From Bacteroidota bacterium (GTDB lineage Bacteria > Bacteroidota > Bacteroidia > Bacteroidales > JAAUTT01): a stretch of DNA of 64,000 nucleotides. Made by a program: the position numbers and the translations under genes. Under the pieces are notes generated by a model. It worked only from the letters and a program-made list of their open reading frames with translations, was not told the origin of the DNA and ran no database searches. Where the stretch lies: NCBI GenBank assembly GCA_023429135.1, contig JAEYWD010000024.1, positions 243,496 through 307,495 of the forward strand. The letters run 5' to 3'. Positions 8,132 to 18,900 of the stretch are shown here, piece by piece (within the stretch, counting starts at the first letter, position 1; each line of letters opens with the position of its first letter).

Positions 8132-9481
8132 ATGAAAAAGTTATTATTCTTAATGTTCATTGGCTTTTCACTGAATTTATTTAGCCAGGAGAGTAAGACG
8201 AACTTAGCATTAGCTAAATCTAAGAACGAGATTAGGGAAGCTGCGTATTTACTTAGGTCTAATTATCAAAAATATAAGTCTTACATATATTTTGGAGACT
8301 CTATATTTCATAATATTGAAGAAGGTTTTAAAGTCATAAATTTAACTTTAATAAAAACAAGTGAATTAGAATATTATCATCAATTATTTGAATGTGGTGA
8401 TAGTTTGGCGAAAACGGATAACTATTTCAATAAAAGGTTTGCCAATTCACTATTTTTAGCTTTGATCACTCAATTAAATAGTTCTGAAGTAAGTAGTTCA
8501 GTAAAACAAAAAAAATTAATTATAAATAAAATTGTCTTTTCAGATTTAAAATATTGTTGCCGGTTTACTGATGCAACTTCACTTCTACTAATAAAGAATA
8601 TTAAAGTTAATTCTGCAATTACCGATTTAGTAAAAGAATTACTAACTAATACTCAAAGAACAGAAGATGAAGCCAAATTAATTGTTAAATCCTCTAAGCC
8701 TTTTTTTAATGTTAATGATACTATCGGCTTTAAATCAAAAGTACAGAAATACAAAAGCGGAGATAAGAGCCTTGAGTTTGACATTTTACACATTGAATGG
8801 GTACAAAGAGATGCTAAAAAAGCCAAAATGGATTTAAGTGCCTATATAGATAGTCTGCAATCGGTTTATAATAAGCAATTTATTGCCAATTATATAAAAC
8901 ATCCTATAGATTATAGATCACCTATTATTTTTTCTTATGACCATGAACTGAAAGATTTTGCACCTTATATTGAAAAAATCTATTTAGAAAATTTAAAATC
9001 TGATCCCTCTGATGACAGAAGTATAAAGAAATTGATTGAGTTAGTTCTTGCGCATTTTCAATACAAGAATTATGAACAAACAATAATCTCTCAAATAAGC
9101 GATAGCATAAAAGCTACCAAAAAAAATGATTTAAGTAGATATTTAAGTTATTTTGAAGACCTGATGTATATCAAAACACAAGAATCAGTCTTTGCAGTTG
9201 CGCCCATGCTGCTGGTAAAAGAAAAGATTAAACGTCGAAACCTAGATATTGAACATTCAATAGGTGCATTTATTTTTTGTAAGCTGGATATGTATATCAA
9301 AAATCTTCCATGGGAATATCATAATAAAACATCCAGGATGATTCTAATTAATAAGGAACCAACAGAAGAATCTATTGATGAATGGTTCATAGATAACGAA
9401 ATGCCTCCGACCTTTCTTGAAACCATGTATAAATGGATGATTGAAAACAAAGGTAAATATGAAATGAGAAATGATGGTTGA
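8132..9481 (+). CDS. exported helical protein of unknown function
   Basis: The 449-residue product starts with a signal peptide (MKKLLFLMFIGFSLNLFSQ) and is otherwise rich in predicted helices, with many Lys, Ser, Ile and Asn. There is no catalytic motif or membrane anchor that I recognise. The gene is strongly AT-rich and directly follows an orphan C-terminal fragment. It resembles the 3641 and 21397 proteins in general character (exported, helical) but I see no clear alignment. A role as immunity protein for a lost or fragmentary toxin is possible and rests only on position. Confidence 0.7.
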   Translation: MKKLLFLMFIGFSLNLFSQESKTNLALAKSKNEIREAAYLLRSNYQKYKSYIYFGDSIFHNIEEGFKVINLTLIKTSELEYYHQLFECGDSLAKTDNYFNKRFANSLFLALITQLNSSEVSSSVKQKKLIINKIVFSDLKYCCRFTDATSLLLIKNIKVNSAITDLVKELLTNTQRTEDEAKLIVKSSKPFFNVNDTIGFKSKVQKYKSGDKSLEFDILHIEWVQRDAKKAKMDLSAYIDSLQSVYNKQFIANYIKHPIDYRSPIIFSYDHELKDFAPYIEKIYLENLKSDPSDDRSIKKLIELVLAHFQYKNYEQTIISQISDSIKATKKNDLSRYLSYFEDLMYIKTQESVFAVAPMLLVKEKIKRRNLDIEHSIGAFIFCKLDMYIKNLPWEYHNKTSRMILINKEPTEESIDEWFIDNEMPPTFLETMYKWMIENKGKYEMRNDG

Positions 9482-9523
9482 GTAATTACAATTAAATGAT
9501 TTTTAAGGTAATAACCTTGCTAG

Positions 9524-9649
9524 CGCGCGGTGTGCCATGAATTAAAAGACGGCAAACAATTTAATTATCAGGCAAGAGCCCGGAATGGATACAAACCGAT
9601 ATGGGCAGAGCTTAAGCCTAACCACTGGAACCAGCAGTACAAACCGTAA
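9524..9649 (+). pseudogene. orphan C-terminal gene fragment
   Basis: After an in-frame stop at 9521, this frame is open to a TAA at 9647 and encodes about 41 residues, including ELKDGKQFNYQARARNGY and KPIWAELKPNHWNQQ. The aromatic and charged content looks like real protein, but there is no start codon. It is the second small gene tip in this island. The remaining bases up to 9803 show no further gene. Confidence 0.4.
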
Positions 9650-9802
9650 CCCCATTGAAAGAACTTACCCTATTCATTTGAACACTTACAATTTGAAACC
9701 ATTCAAATCAATATCCGTATATGCTTTGGAAACCAAAACTGCCTGAAACTAATTAAATATTCGTCCAAATATCAATTATTATCAATCTAAATTTTTAATG
9801 CT

Positions 9803-10537
9803 ATGAGTACCCGTAAGTACAAATGTTCCGATGTGGTAATGCTTGTGGTTTTAAACAGTATTACCGAAAGTTTTTTGTCTAATATAGCCGAATTATCAAC
9901 CATCCGCCTTAACTGGAACGAGGCTTTTGGCAACGAGTTCAAAAACCGCATTGCAGCAGCGGTAAAAGATTATCTGGGCCTCGACCCTAAGAAAGTCCTC
10001 CGCGATGCCACTGCTCAGGTAAACGCAATACAAGAGCCTGCCATGCGCGATATTGCATTCCTGAAATCACAATTAGTTGTCGATTTTTCAAAAGAAAAAC
10101 CCTTCCTTCTGGAGATGCTTAAAACCCTTGGCTTTACCCAATATCTTACTAAAATACAGGATGGTAATCAAGAAGCCCTTATCGCCTTTTTGCAGATGTT
10201 TTCGAAAAACATGACTCCTCAAATTCACACAGCCATTGTCGATAAAGGCACCGATCCCAAACTTATCGACCGCATTGCTGGTTATGCCACCCCCTTTACA
10301 GAAGCCGGTATGAAACAGGAAAGTCTTAAAAACAGTACAAAAGAAATACCTGCCCACGTGATCGATCAGCTTAACGATATCTACGAAAAAGGTATAGGTA
10401 TTTGCAAAATAGCCGCTAAATATTATCACGGAAACAAAGTCAAAAAGCAGCAGTTCACATTCGACAGTGTTATGAAAAAAGTTGATGTACAATATTCCAA
10501 AGAACCGGCACCAGGGGGAGCAACACAGCCAAAGTAG
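9803..10537 (+). CDS. helical protein of unknown function; C-terminal heptad tail is frameshifted away
   Basis: The 244-residue protein is predicted to be helical and cytoplasmic, with no signal peptide. It begins MSTRKYKCSDVVMLVVLN and I do not recognise a named family. Its stop (10535-10537) lies one codon after an A-run. Adding one A there opens another frame that encodes heptad repeats (KVAGGHT, RVAGRLE and so on) continuing to 10799 after a second, similar correction. The intact gene was therefore probably 9803-10799, about 331 residues, with a coiled-coil-like tail. Composition is GC-richer than the genes on either side. Confidence 0.75.
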   Translation: MSTRKYKCSDVVMLVVLNSITESFLSNIAELSTIRLNWNEAFGNEFKNRIAAAVKDYLGLDPKKVLRDATAQVNAIQEPAMRDIAFLKSQLVVDFSKEKPFLLEMLKTLGFTQYLTKIQDGNQEALIAFLQMFSKNMTPQIHTAIVDKGTDPKLIDRIAGYATPFTEAGMKQESLKNSTKEIPAHVIDQLNDIYEKGIGICKIAAKYYHGNKVKKQQFTFDSVMKKVDVQYSKEPAPGGATQPK

Positions 10538-10781
10538 CTGGAGGCCATACCAGGGTAGCAGGTCGTTTGGAGATGGTAGCTGCCTGTACCGAAACCCCGG
10601 CAGCCATTTCGGGAAGGTAGCTGTCCATTTCCGGCAGGCGGAAGGCAATCCGACGCAGGTAGCCGGCAACATGGAGAAGGAGGAAGATAGTTTGGAGAAG
10701 GTAGCTGACAATATGGAGAAGATGGTTAACAATTTCCAGAAGATAGAAAATAATCCGGAAAAGAAAAAACTTCTTCACAAG
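10531..10781 (+). repeat. 12-unit, 21-base (heptad) tandem repeat with two single-base losses
   Basis: The tract is built of 21-base units encoding seven residues with consensus KVAGNME. Read in two frames it gives KVAGGHT, RVAGRLE, MVAACTE, TPAAISG, then KVAVHFR, QAEGNPT, QVAGNME, KEEDSLE, KVADNME, KMVNNFQ, KIENNPE and KKKLLHK. The phase slips by one base at 10531-10533 and at 10614-10615, both in short A-runs. Conservation of the coding phase across units shows that this was translated as the C-terminal tail of the preceding gene. Confidence 0.8.
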
Positions 10782-10799
10782 GCAGATTGCTCTCCGTAG
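10614..10799 (+). pseudogene. displaced C-terminal tail of the heptad-repeat gene
   Basis: This frame carries the last eight heptads and ends at TAG 10797-10799. The longest ORF in the frame starts at ATG 10482 inside the preceding gene, but residues before 10614 do not match the repeat, so that start is probably not used. If the two single-base lesions are assembly errors, this is simply the end of the gene starting at 9803. Confidence 0.55.
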
Positions 10800-10879
10800 A
10801 AGAAAGTAGAAAATATTCAACTGGGAATCGGTCTTCTTCGAGTGGCGGCCTGCAAACACGAACCGTTGGGAAGAGCGGT

Positions 10880-10899
10880 CATTTGAGCTTGTCGAAATG
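10880..10899. repeat. short imperfect palindrome, probable dispersed repeat
   Basis: The 20-base segment starts CATTT and ends AAATG, with an AGCTTG/GTCGA centre. It lies in the 207-base gap before the second short ORF. Similar AAGCTC/GAGCTT-containing palindromes are common as scattered intergenic repeats in bacteria. No gene is visible in the rest of 10800-11006. Confidence 0.35.
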
Positions 10900-11006
10900 A
10901 ATCCCGCTGGTCGGCAATGGAGAATGTATACGGAGGCTGATATATAGAGACTTCATTTTAATTCCAAAAATAGTCTTACCCGGGAATAGCTTAAATTAAA
11001 CAAGAT

Positions 11007-11195
11007 ATGTACCAAATAAAACTAGAAACTAAAATTGCAACAACGCTTAGGGCCACACTAAGTAAAGCTTTGTTAAAGGCATTTTTGTCTGGTTTGTATG
11101 CATTTGCCTGCGGCAATGGCGTTGCAAACGCCGGAAAGAAAGGCACAGATTACATCCTGATGGCTATCGCGACCGCGCCGACAGGAGGAAAATAA
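11007..11195 (+). CDS. short ORF, copy 2 of the duplicated small-ORF element
   Basis: The 62-residue ORF begins MYQIKLETKIAT and contains a hydrophobic stretch (LLKAFLSGLYAF) and NGVANAG. It aligns with the ORF at 4572-4736 over most of its length, with a 4-residue insertion near residue 14. The perfect dyad GGCGTT-GCA-AACGCC lies at 11118-11132. The large hairpin of copy 1 is not preserved here. It precedes a lipoprotein gene by 43 bases. It may be a real small exported peptide or a dispersed element. Confidence 0.45.
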   Translation: MYQIKLETKIATTLRATLSKALLKAFLSGLYAFACGNGVANAGKKGTDYILMAIATAPTGGK

Positions 11196-11238
11196 CATTA
11201 TAAAACAAAATATAAATTAAACAAACAAAACCTTTACC

Positions 11239-12690
11239 ATGAAAAAGACAATAAACATTTTTATAATAATTTATATATTTTTTATTTTATTTTCCTGCAA
11301 AAAAGATAAAGATATTGTAACAGAACCAACTCCGGTAAAAACTACCGTTTATGATACTGTTGTTGTTTATGAAAAGGCACCTGTTATTAGTAAGATGAGT
11401 GTGTCTGAATTGAATATTTTGTTTGTTTCAGATAGCACATTATACGGGTCGTCAAATAATTCTCAAAATAAACAAGTTGTTTTTCTGACTAGTACTAATG
11501 ATACAGTCAAATTGAATAAAGGAGCCGCATCACTTTTTAGAGTAAATAGTGATTTTATTTTGGTTAGTGGTAATATAAGTACCACAATAAAAGGAACGAA
11601 ATATGCGATAAAAAAGGAAATTTTAGATAAAGACACAATTAAAAAAGATACCACTGAATTGATTGTAACAAAAGTTATTTATTTTCCTAATAATTTCTTT
11701 GTTAGAAAGTCAGACGGAAAAATATTCTTTTTCCCCGAGTCATTTTCTAAACTTAAATTTGATCTATCCATATTTGACTTTAAAACTTACCCATTAACAA
11801 CATATAAAGTTTTTCAAACTGACAACAATCAGAATATTTATTTTTCTTCTGGAGGTGGTGTTTATAAAATAAACATAGCTCAAATTGAAAACGATTTTTC
11901 AATCCAAGAATTTATTCCTCAAAACAAAAAAATAATAAGATTTTTGATAGATAAAAACGGTAATTGTTTATATAATATAGCTGATAATAGTATAAGCCCC
12001 CCTATTTATCAGTACAAAACAAGTTCAAATGAAGAGTTTGACTTGAGTACTGCAATTAGCAGCTTAGGTTTTAGTTTTCATGATATTTATAATTGCTGGA
12101 AGGGTATTGATGGAGAAATATATTTAATGGGATGTACTACCCCAATGTATTATACAAAAAATGCAATTGTAAAAATAACATCGCCGTCAACATTAAGTTT
12201 AGTTTTAGATTTAAAAGATATGGGAAATTCGAAAATTTCGGATTTTAACTATGGCGCAATTTATCCCTTTAGGACTATCCCAATAAAAGAAAAAAATGCG
12301 ATTCTTTTCCCCGGGTTACAAAAATCATCACTCTTTGTAGATTTTCAATTTACAGAATCATATGTCAATTATTTTTTAAACACCTTGACTTTAGTTCCTG
12401 ATTATGTAGTAAGTACAGCAAATTATTATTTTGTTTTTTTTAATAATAAATACTATAATGTAAATAATGTTTATATACTATCAAAGGATTTAAGTACTGG
12501 TTTAGTAAAGACTGTTAATATATCTGATTATACTGTCAACTCAGTCGATTCAGATTATGCTAACGACAAATTGATTTTTTCTGGTTTTAATATCAGTTCA
12601 AATAAATATGTCATCACTGAGATCGATATTTCAGGCAATATAAATGATTTAATAATCGATAATAAAACTTTTTGGTTTATAAAACTTTAA
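11239..12690 (+). CDS. predicted lipoprotein of unknown function
   Basis: The 483-residue protein has a lipoprotein signal: a hydrophobic N-terminus (MKKTINIFIIIYIFFILFSC) and KKDKD after the lipidated Cys at residue 20. The Lys/Asp after the Cys is compatible with lipoprotein export signals in Bacteroidota. The rest is beta-rich with repeated Phe/Tyr-Lys-Ile strands that could form a propeller; no catalytic motif is recognised. The gene is very AT-rich, like the other variable genes of the island, and stands alone between the short ORF and the adhesin cluster. Confidence 0.75.
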   Translation: MKKTINIFIIIYIFFILFSCKKDKDIVTEPTPVKTTVYDTVVVYEKAPVISKMSVSELNILFVSDSTLYGSSNNSQNKQVVFLTSTNDTVKLNKGAASLFRVNSDFILVSGNISTTIKGTKYAIKKEILDKDTIKKDTTELIVTKVIYFPNNFFVRKSDGKIFFFPESFSKLKFDLSIFDFKTYPLTTYKVFQTDNNQNIYFSSGGGVYKINIAQIENDFSIQEFIPQNKKIIRFLIDKNGNCLYNIADNSISPPIYQYKTSSNEEFDLSTAISSLGFSFHDIYNCWKGIDGEIYLMGCTTPMYYTKNAIVKITSPSTLSLVLDLKDMGNSKISDFNYGAIYPFRTIPIKEKNAILFPGLQKSSLFVDFQFTESYVNYFLNTLTLVPDYVVSTANYYFVFFNNKYYNVNNVYILSKDLSTGLVKTVNISDYTVNSVDSDYANDKLIFSGFNISSNKYVITEIDISGNINDLIIDNKTFWFIKL

Positions 12691-12764
12691 TTACAATAAA
12701 GAAGATTTTAATCTAAAGCCAGAAGAAATTAAATTATGATATTAATTAGACAATAAAATCGTAA

Positions 12765-12917
12765 GACACTTACATAGCAAAACATCAAATTTGGAAACAG
12801 GGAATAGTTTACAGAGTGGCTGTTCACAGACATTATGGTTTGAATAAGGGCGAAAACAAACTAACGAGTAGTGAAATGAATCAGGCTAATTCGATTTTAA
12901 TAATAAGTCTTTATTAA
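12765..12917 (+). pseudogene. orphan C-terminal gene fragment before the adhesin
   Basis: From just after a TAA at 12762, one frame is open for 50 residues (including WKQGIVYRVAVHRHYGLNKG) and ends at TAA 12915. No start codon lies at its beginning. The length and lack of a start match the other C-terminal tips in this island. It ends 3 bases before the longest possible adhesin start. Confidence 0.35.
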
Positions 12918-12965
12918 ATCATGAAAAGAATATTTGATTTATACAAATTATCCGGGGAAAATATA

Positions 12966-15900
12966 ATGGGCAAAAACTTTTTTAAACCCTTATTAATATT
13001 TTGCATAGCCTTAAATTGTATCAGGGTAAACGGCCAGTCAGAACTTGAGAATGCATATTATTTTACAGCAGGAATACCCGATGTTTGCTCCTGCAGCGTT
13101 ACTGAAGCCTATATGATCATGAACCAAGGGGGACGAAGAGATACAATCGAATGCAAATACACCACATCAAAAGTTTTTTTCCAAATGGGATATTTTAGTT
13201 TTCTTAGCGTTATCAATTCTTCCTGTGGAAGCAATTCTCTGAATTCGACCTATACAAAAGGGCAATATACAAATTATATCACTATATCTGTTGGATCATG
13301 CACTGCGGCGCAGATGCAGGTGTTGGTCGATGATCCCATTGTAATTACCAGTTGTCCGTCAAGTTTAAATTTAACCCAGGCTTCAACAATAACTTTAGGC
13401 TATGGCGCATATTATAATAATAACAAACAGCAGATTCTGCAATATAAAGTAGGCTCCGGAGCGTGGACTACATATTCGGGTGCAACAGTTTCGGGCAACG
13501 GATATTCGCAAATCAATGTTTTATCTATATTAGGCTCCTGTAACCACGAAGCATGGCAAAATGGCTACATTTATTTCAGGGCTTTAAAAACATTAAACAA
13601 TGGTACGGTCACTTATGGAAATATTGTCAGCACGCGGGTTTACGACATTCCACGGGTAGCCATACCAGCAGGAGGGGGAAGCATGGCTTGTGCCGGCAAC
13701 ACCATAACCATTACAAGCGTTTATCAACAAGCTACAAGCTGTAATACTTATGCAACTCTGGAAGCAAGTTTGGACAAATCTTCATGGCAATCAGTACCCG
13801 CAACATGGATAACAAACGCCTCCGGAGTTGCTGAAGCAAATATATCTTATGCTGATATTTACGGAGCTAATACATCAAATTGCGGTAAGGAAATATGGAT
13901 ACGGGCGAATAAAAACGGCATTACAGGGAACTATGTATGTATTGTTTTTCTCCCGGTTATTCAAAACATTATAATAACGCCTCATCCTCCAACCTGTGCC
14001 GGAGGAACTGATGCCTATTTTACATTAACCTTTACGGATGTGCCGGAGACTGGGTGTAAAGACCCGAATGGAGGTAAGGTACCGTTAATAATTACAATAA
14101 AGCAGTATAGCGAATATAAGCTTGCAGATGATGTTACCTATTCTATCAAGAATGATTTTGGAGATGGTAAAACATATTACTATCACGATGGGGCAACAAT
14201 TCTCGGTGATTTCTCTTTAGAAGATAAGAATTGGATCAAAATCGGCAATGCTGAGATACCCAGTAATTTCAAACTCGAATCGGGCAAATATGTAATTACT
14301 ACAAAATTAAATAATGGTAGTTTATCATGTGAAAAAGAACTTACCAAAGACTTTACAACTCCGTTCCCCTTTAAAACCACCGCCAGTGCCCAGTCGATTC
14401 TTGTAAAAGACGGAAACACCTACCATGTCAAAACCGGCAATAGCCAGGCCAGGGTTAAATTTACCTTCGAAGGCGGAACGCCGCCATATAAGGTTAACCT
14501 GAATGATGCAGGCGGAACACTCTTAGCGACCTATAACCAGGCCGGGGAATATTACCTGGACGTTACCACCGACCAGGCCGAGGAGACAAAAAGGACTTAT
14601 TACATTTCCGATGCAAATACCTGTCCGGGATCAGGCAGTTACGATGTTAGTTTCTACCGCCCGGCCAATGTATCCGTTACAGACCCTACCCCTACTTCTC
14701 CGGATTGTAACCAGAGCGACGAAACCGGTACCAAAAATAACGGTAAGGTGAGCGTAACCATTGGGGGTGGTGTTCCCGGATATACGGCCGAACTATGGTC
14801 GGGCTCAGATTCGTTGATGAGCAAACCAGTTTCATTAGCAGGCACTGTCACTTTTAGTAATTCTGATTATCCTATTACCGCCAGGAAGTATCAAATAAAA
14901 ATAAGAGATTATTTAAATTCTCAAAAAAGCTGGCCTTCAGAAGAAATTGAAGTTAAAGCACCCCCTGCCTTAACTATAACCGCAATCCCCACTCACCCGA
15001 CTTGTAATTATTTGAACAATGGTTCGCTCATACTTAGTGGCGGAGGAGGTAATGGAACTTATCAATATACGGTGACAAAAGGAGGTTCTTCGGTAACTAA
15101 TTATTCAGGAACTTTATCAGATGGGGTATATTCCATAACCGTAACTAATACTAACTTATGCACAAAGACTACAACCGCAACCCTTTTAGACCCGCCCGCC
15201 CTTAGTTTAACAGCAACCTATAGCAAACCTGCTTCGTGTGCAATGGTAAACAATGGAATTGTCAGGGCAGAGGTTGGAAATTATAGAAATACATATTCCA
15301 ATGTTTCGTTTTCAGATGAGGCAGGATTTCCTCTTTCAGCAGCTTATTCCGGAAGTGGGGATATTTTTACAATTACTGGTTTAAGTGATACAGCCCGGAT
15401 GGAAATTATTGTCAACGATAGTTATTGTCAAGCAAGCGATTCTGTAAAAATACCGCTTCGGAATTCCCCTTTGACAATCAATACCAATACAACAAACGAA
15501 GCTCCTTGTACTGGAAAGGATGGAACTATAACAGTTTCAGCAGAAAATGGTGAGCTTCCTGTCGGAACAAAATATAAATTTTATGCGGATGGAGGTACTT
15601 TAAAAGAAAGTGTCACTCCATCTGAAACCTTTACACTTTTAGGAAATTCCTGGCATAACTTTAAACTCATTGATGGTGTTGGGTGTACAGTAAGCCAATT
15701 AGACAAAATAGGAGTGAGAACTGACTCGCTCCGATTAAACAAATTGGCCGGGGTTACCGATACGTGGTGTAAAGCCTCCAATTCGGGAAGGATTACCATA
15801 CAAAAGGCAAGCGGTACTGGTATGATAGATTTCCAGATTACGCCAACCGATTCGTTAAAGAAAAATATAACGCAGGTTACCTTTTACAATCTTTACCCGA

Positions 15901-18900
15901 AAACTTATACCATTTTAGCCACCGATTTATATGGGTGTACAGATGTTGCAAATGTAACCGTTGCGGTAAGGAACGACAGTCTTGCTTTAGTATCCGTTAA
16001 CACCATCAAGGCTGTTTGTAAAGAGAGTTCCCCAACCGGAGAATTAAAGGTAAGCCGTTATGTTAGTGGTAAAAAAACAGGATATGGCGATGTTAGCTAC
16101 ACTTTACAAACAAAAACACAAGCCGATTCAACCTTCAAAGATTTGCGTTCGGGCTGGTATACAATTAAAGCAACGGACGAAAAAGGATGTTCGGTAAATA
16201 TTTCAGATTCGGTAAAATTTGAAACCAATCCGGTTCTACTAGATACTCTTTTTGTAAACCACCAGACCTGCAACGAAGTGCAAAATGCAAAAATAAAGCT
16301 TATTGCGGCTACAAAACCCGGCACCGATCCATTGTACAGGTTTGTGTTCGGAGAAGATACCACTGCCTGGCGACAGGATACTATTACCTACCGGTTGAAT
16401 ACAGCAGGTACTTATACGTTCAGGGTAATCGACAAAAACAACTGCGGTACTTCCCGGACAGAAACCATTAAAAACCTGAAATATGCACCTAAGCCCATAC
16501 TCGAATATTCGTTACCCGTAGCGTGTGCCAATGCGGTAAATGGAGAGCTGAAAGTATACAATCTTCCCCATCATTCCCAACCCAAATACCGATATATACT
16601 AGGGTCAGATGTAGCTTACACGACGTCTGCCGATGAACGGGTTATATTTTCCGGCCTGAAAAAAGGAAGTCATATCGTTACTATAAGAGATACTCTTGGC
16701 TGCCAGGATACGGCTAAATTTACAGTGAATATTGAAAGCGATTCGGTGCATATTGCCACCATTAACACTACATCTGCAACATGTATTGCTGCTCAAAACG
16801 GGCAGGCAAAAATTGTGGCTTCAAGCTTTGATAAAAGTGCAACCGCCAATAAATATACATTTGAATGTAACAACAAAACTATGTATGGCGATAGTGTTAC
16901 ATTCACCGGTCTTCCTGTGAGCAAAACCGGCTTGTATCTTGTAAAGGTAACCGACCGTTATGGGTGCAGAAATACCGGCAATTTTGCAATAAATGTATTG
17001 AAAGATACGCTCAACCTCGAATTCCGGGCACTGGAAGATGCCGCTTGTCCCGGATCGTCCGATGGATGGATGAAGCTTCGCCGGAGTTTCGGAAATGAAA
17101 AGTTCAGGTATAGTTTATTGTCCGGAACCGGATATTCAAGGGTATTCGAATTAAACGACACCTTGGTTTCCATTAACAATTTACCTTATGGAACATATAC
17201 CATAACTGTGAAGGATACCAATAAATGCGTTGCCAGGGTTGAAAACATAGAGATAAACCAGCCCGATACCATTCGTTTCCTTTCTTTTTATAATAACTAC
17301 GTGAAACGGAAGGGTGAACCCGAAGGAATCCTGTCAGCCAGCATCTGGAAAGGGAATGGAAAATATGATTATGAATGGTATAACCTGGAAAAAAACACCC
17401 TGGTTGGAAAAGGAAAAACCTTGGAGAATACAAAAGTACAAATTGATAACCTGTATGCGGGTAGCTATTTATTGAAGGTGCGCGATACGGCAAATTGTTT
17501 TGTCAGTCCTGCCGGGTGGCTCGAAAAACAATTCACTATCGTTGAACCCGAAAAAGCTCTTGAACTAAGCATAGTGAGCAATAAGGCGGTTTCCTGCTAT
17601 GGCTTGAACGATGGAGCTTTCAGCGTAAAAGCTACAGGTGGCTGGGGCGAAAACTATCTTTATGGACTCGATGCGGAACACATGGATGTATATGGTTCGT
17701 TTACCGGCCATGCAGCAAAAACTTTAGCTGCATTTGCCAAAGATACTTCGGGAGTGATTGTTTCCATTCCTGTTATTATATCCCAACCCGAACCATTAAC
17801 CGCAACTTTCAGTCAAAAGACTGATGCAAACTGTTTCGGTTCATCCGATGGTGCAATAAGGACAAATATCTCGGGAGGGAATTATCCCCACTATTTTGTA
17901 TCTGCCGATAATTTGTATTGGACAAAAGGTAATACATTATCCGGACTATCTAAAGGCAGTTATACGGTTTATGTACGCGATACTTTGCATTGCAATACCA
18001 CGCTTCCTATACCGGTAGCTATTGACCAACCTTCTGAAATTAAAGTATTAAGCAGTAAAATAACAAATACCCGCTGTATGTTTGCCAACGGGGCTATAAC
18101 GGCTGAAATTGGGGGAGGTATTCCGGGTTATACTTTTTTATGGTACGATGAGCAGGGCAATAAAGTCCCGGGCGATGGCAGCAATTCTGCTAACCTATAT
18201 TCAGGAACATACAGGCTTAATGCTACCGACAATCACAACTGCCTTAAAGTATTTCCTTTCAATGTATCTGATATTACAGATTTAACCATTGACAGGGTTG
18301 ATACGGTAAGTGTTTCCTGCTGGGGATATTCCGACGGAAAAGCTTCCATCTCTGTTTCTAAAGGTAACCCGCCTTATACAATCACCTGGCCTGACAGCAG
18401 CCATAGTACGACAGTTACTGGTCTTCAAAGCGGGGATTATACAGTGCGTGTGGACGATAAAGAGCGATGTAAAGTATTCCGTAATTTTGTCATTGGCAGT
18501 CCTTCCAGGATTATGTTGGAATCTAAAACCATAATACCACCATATTGCGAAGGTGTTGAGGATGGCAAAATTGCTATAAACGCCACCGGTAGTTTTGGTG
18601 GGTACTCTTATCTTTGGAGTAATGGGAAAAAAGAAAATAGCATTTCGAAACTCAGGCCGGGAACATACAAACTTACAATTACCGATTCTCATAACTGTTT
18701 TAATAATTTTGATTTTGCTCTGGATTACCAGCACACCATTAAACCTTCTTTAGGATACGACCGGAATCTTTGTAACGGCAATAGTTTGTGGCTTACACCG
18801 GGCGAATATATTACTTACAAATGGGGATCAAGCACAGGGGTAAGTTCTTCCGAACCAGGAATTAATGTAAACAATGCAGGAAGCTATTTCGTCGAAATAG

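Noticed and set aside
10088..10859. Minus-strand frames of 214 and 129 codons
   Set aside because: They are shadows of the 9803 gene and its heptad repeat; the repeat's coding phase is on the plus strand.
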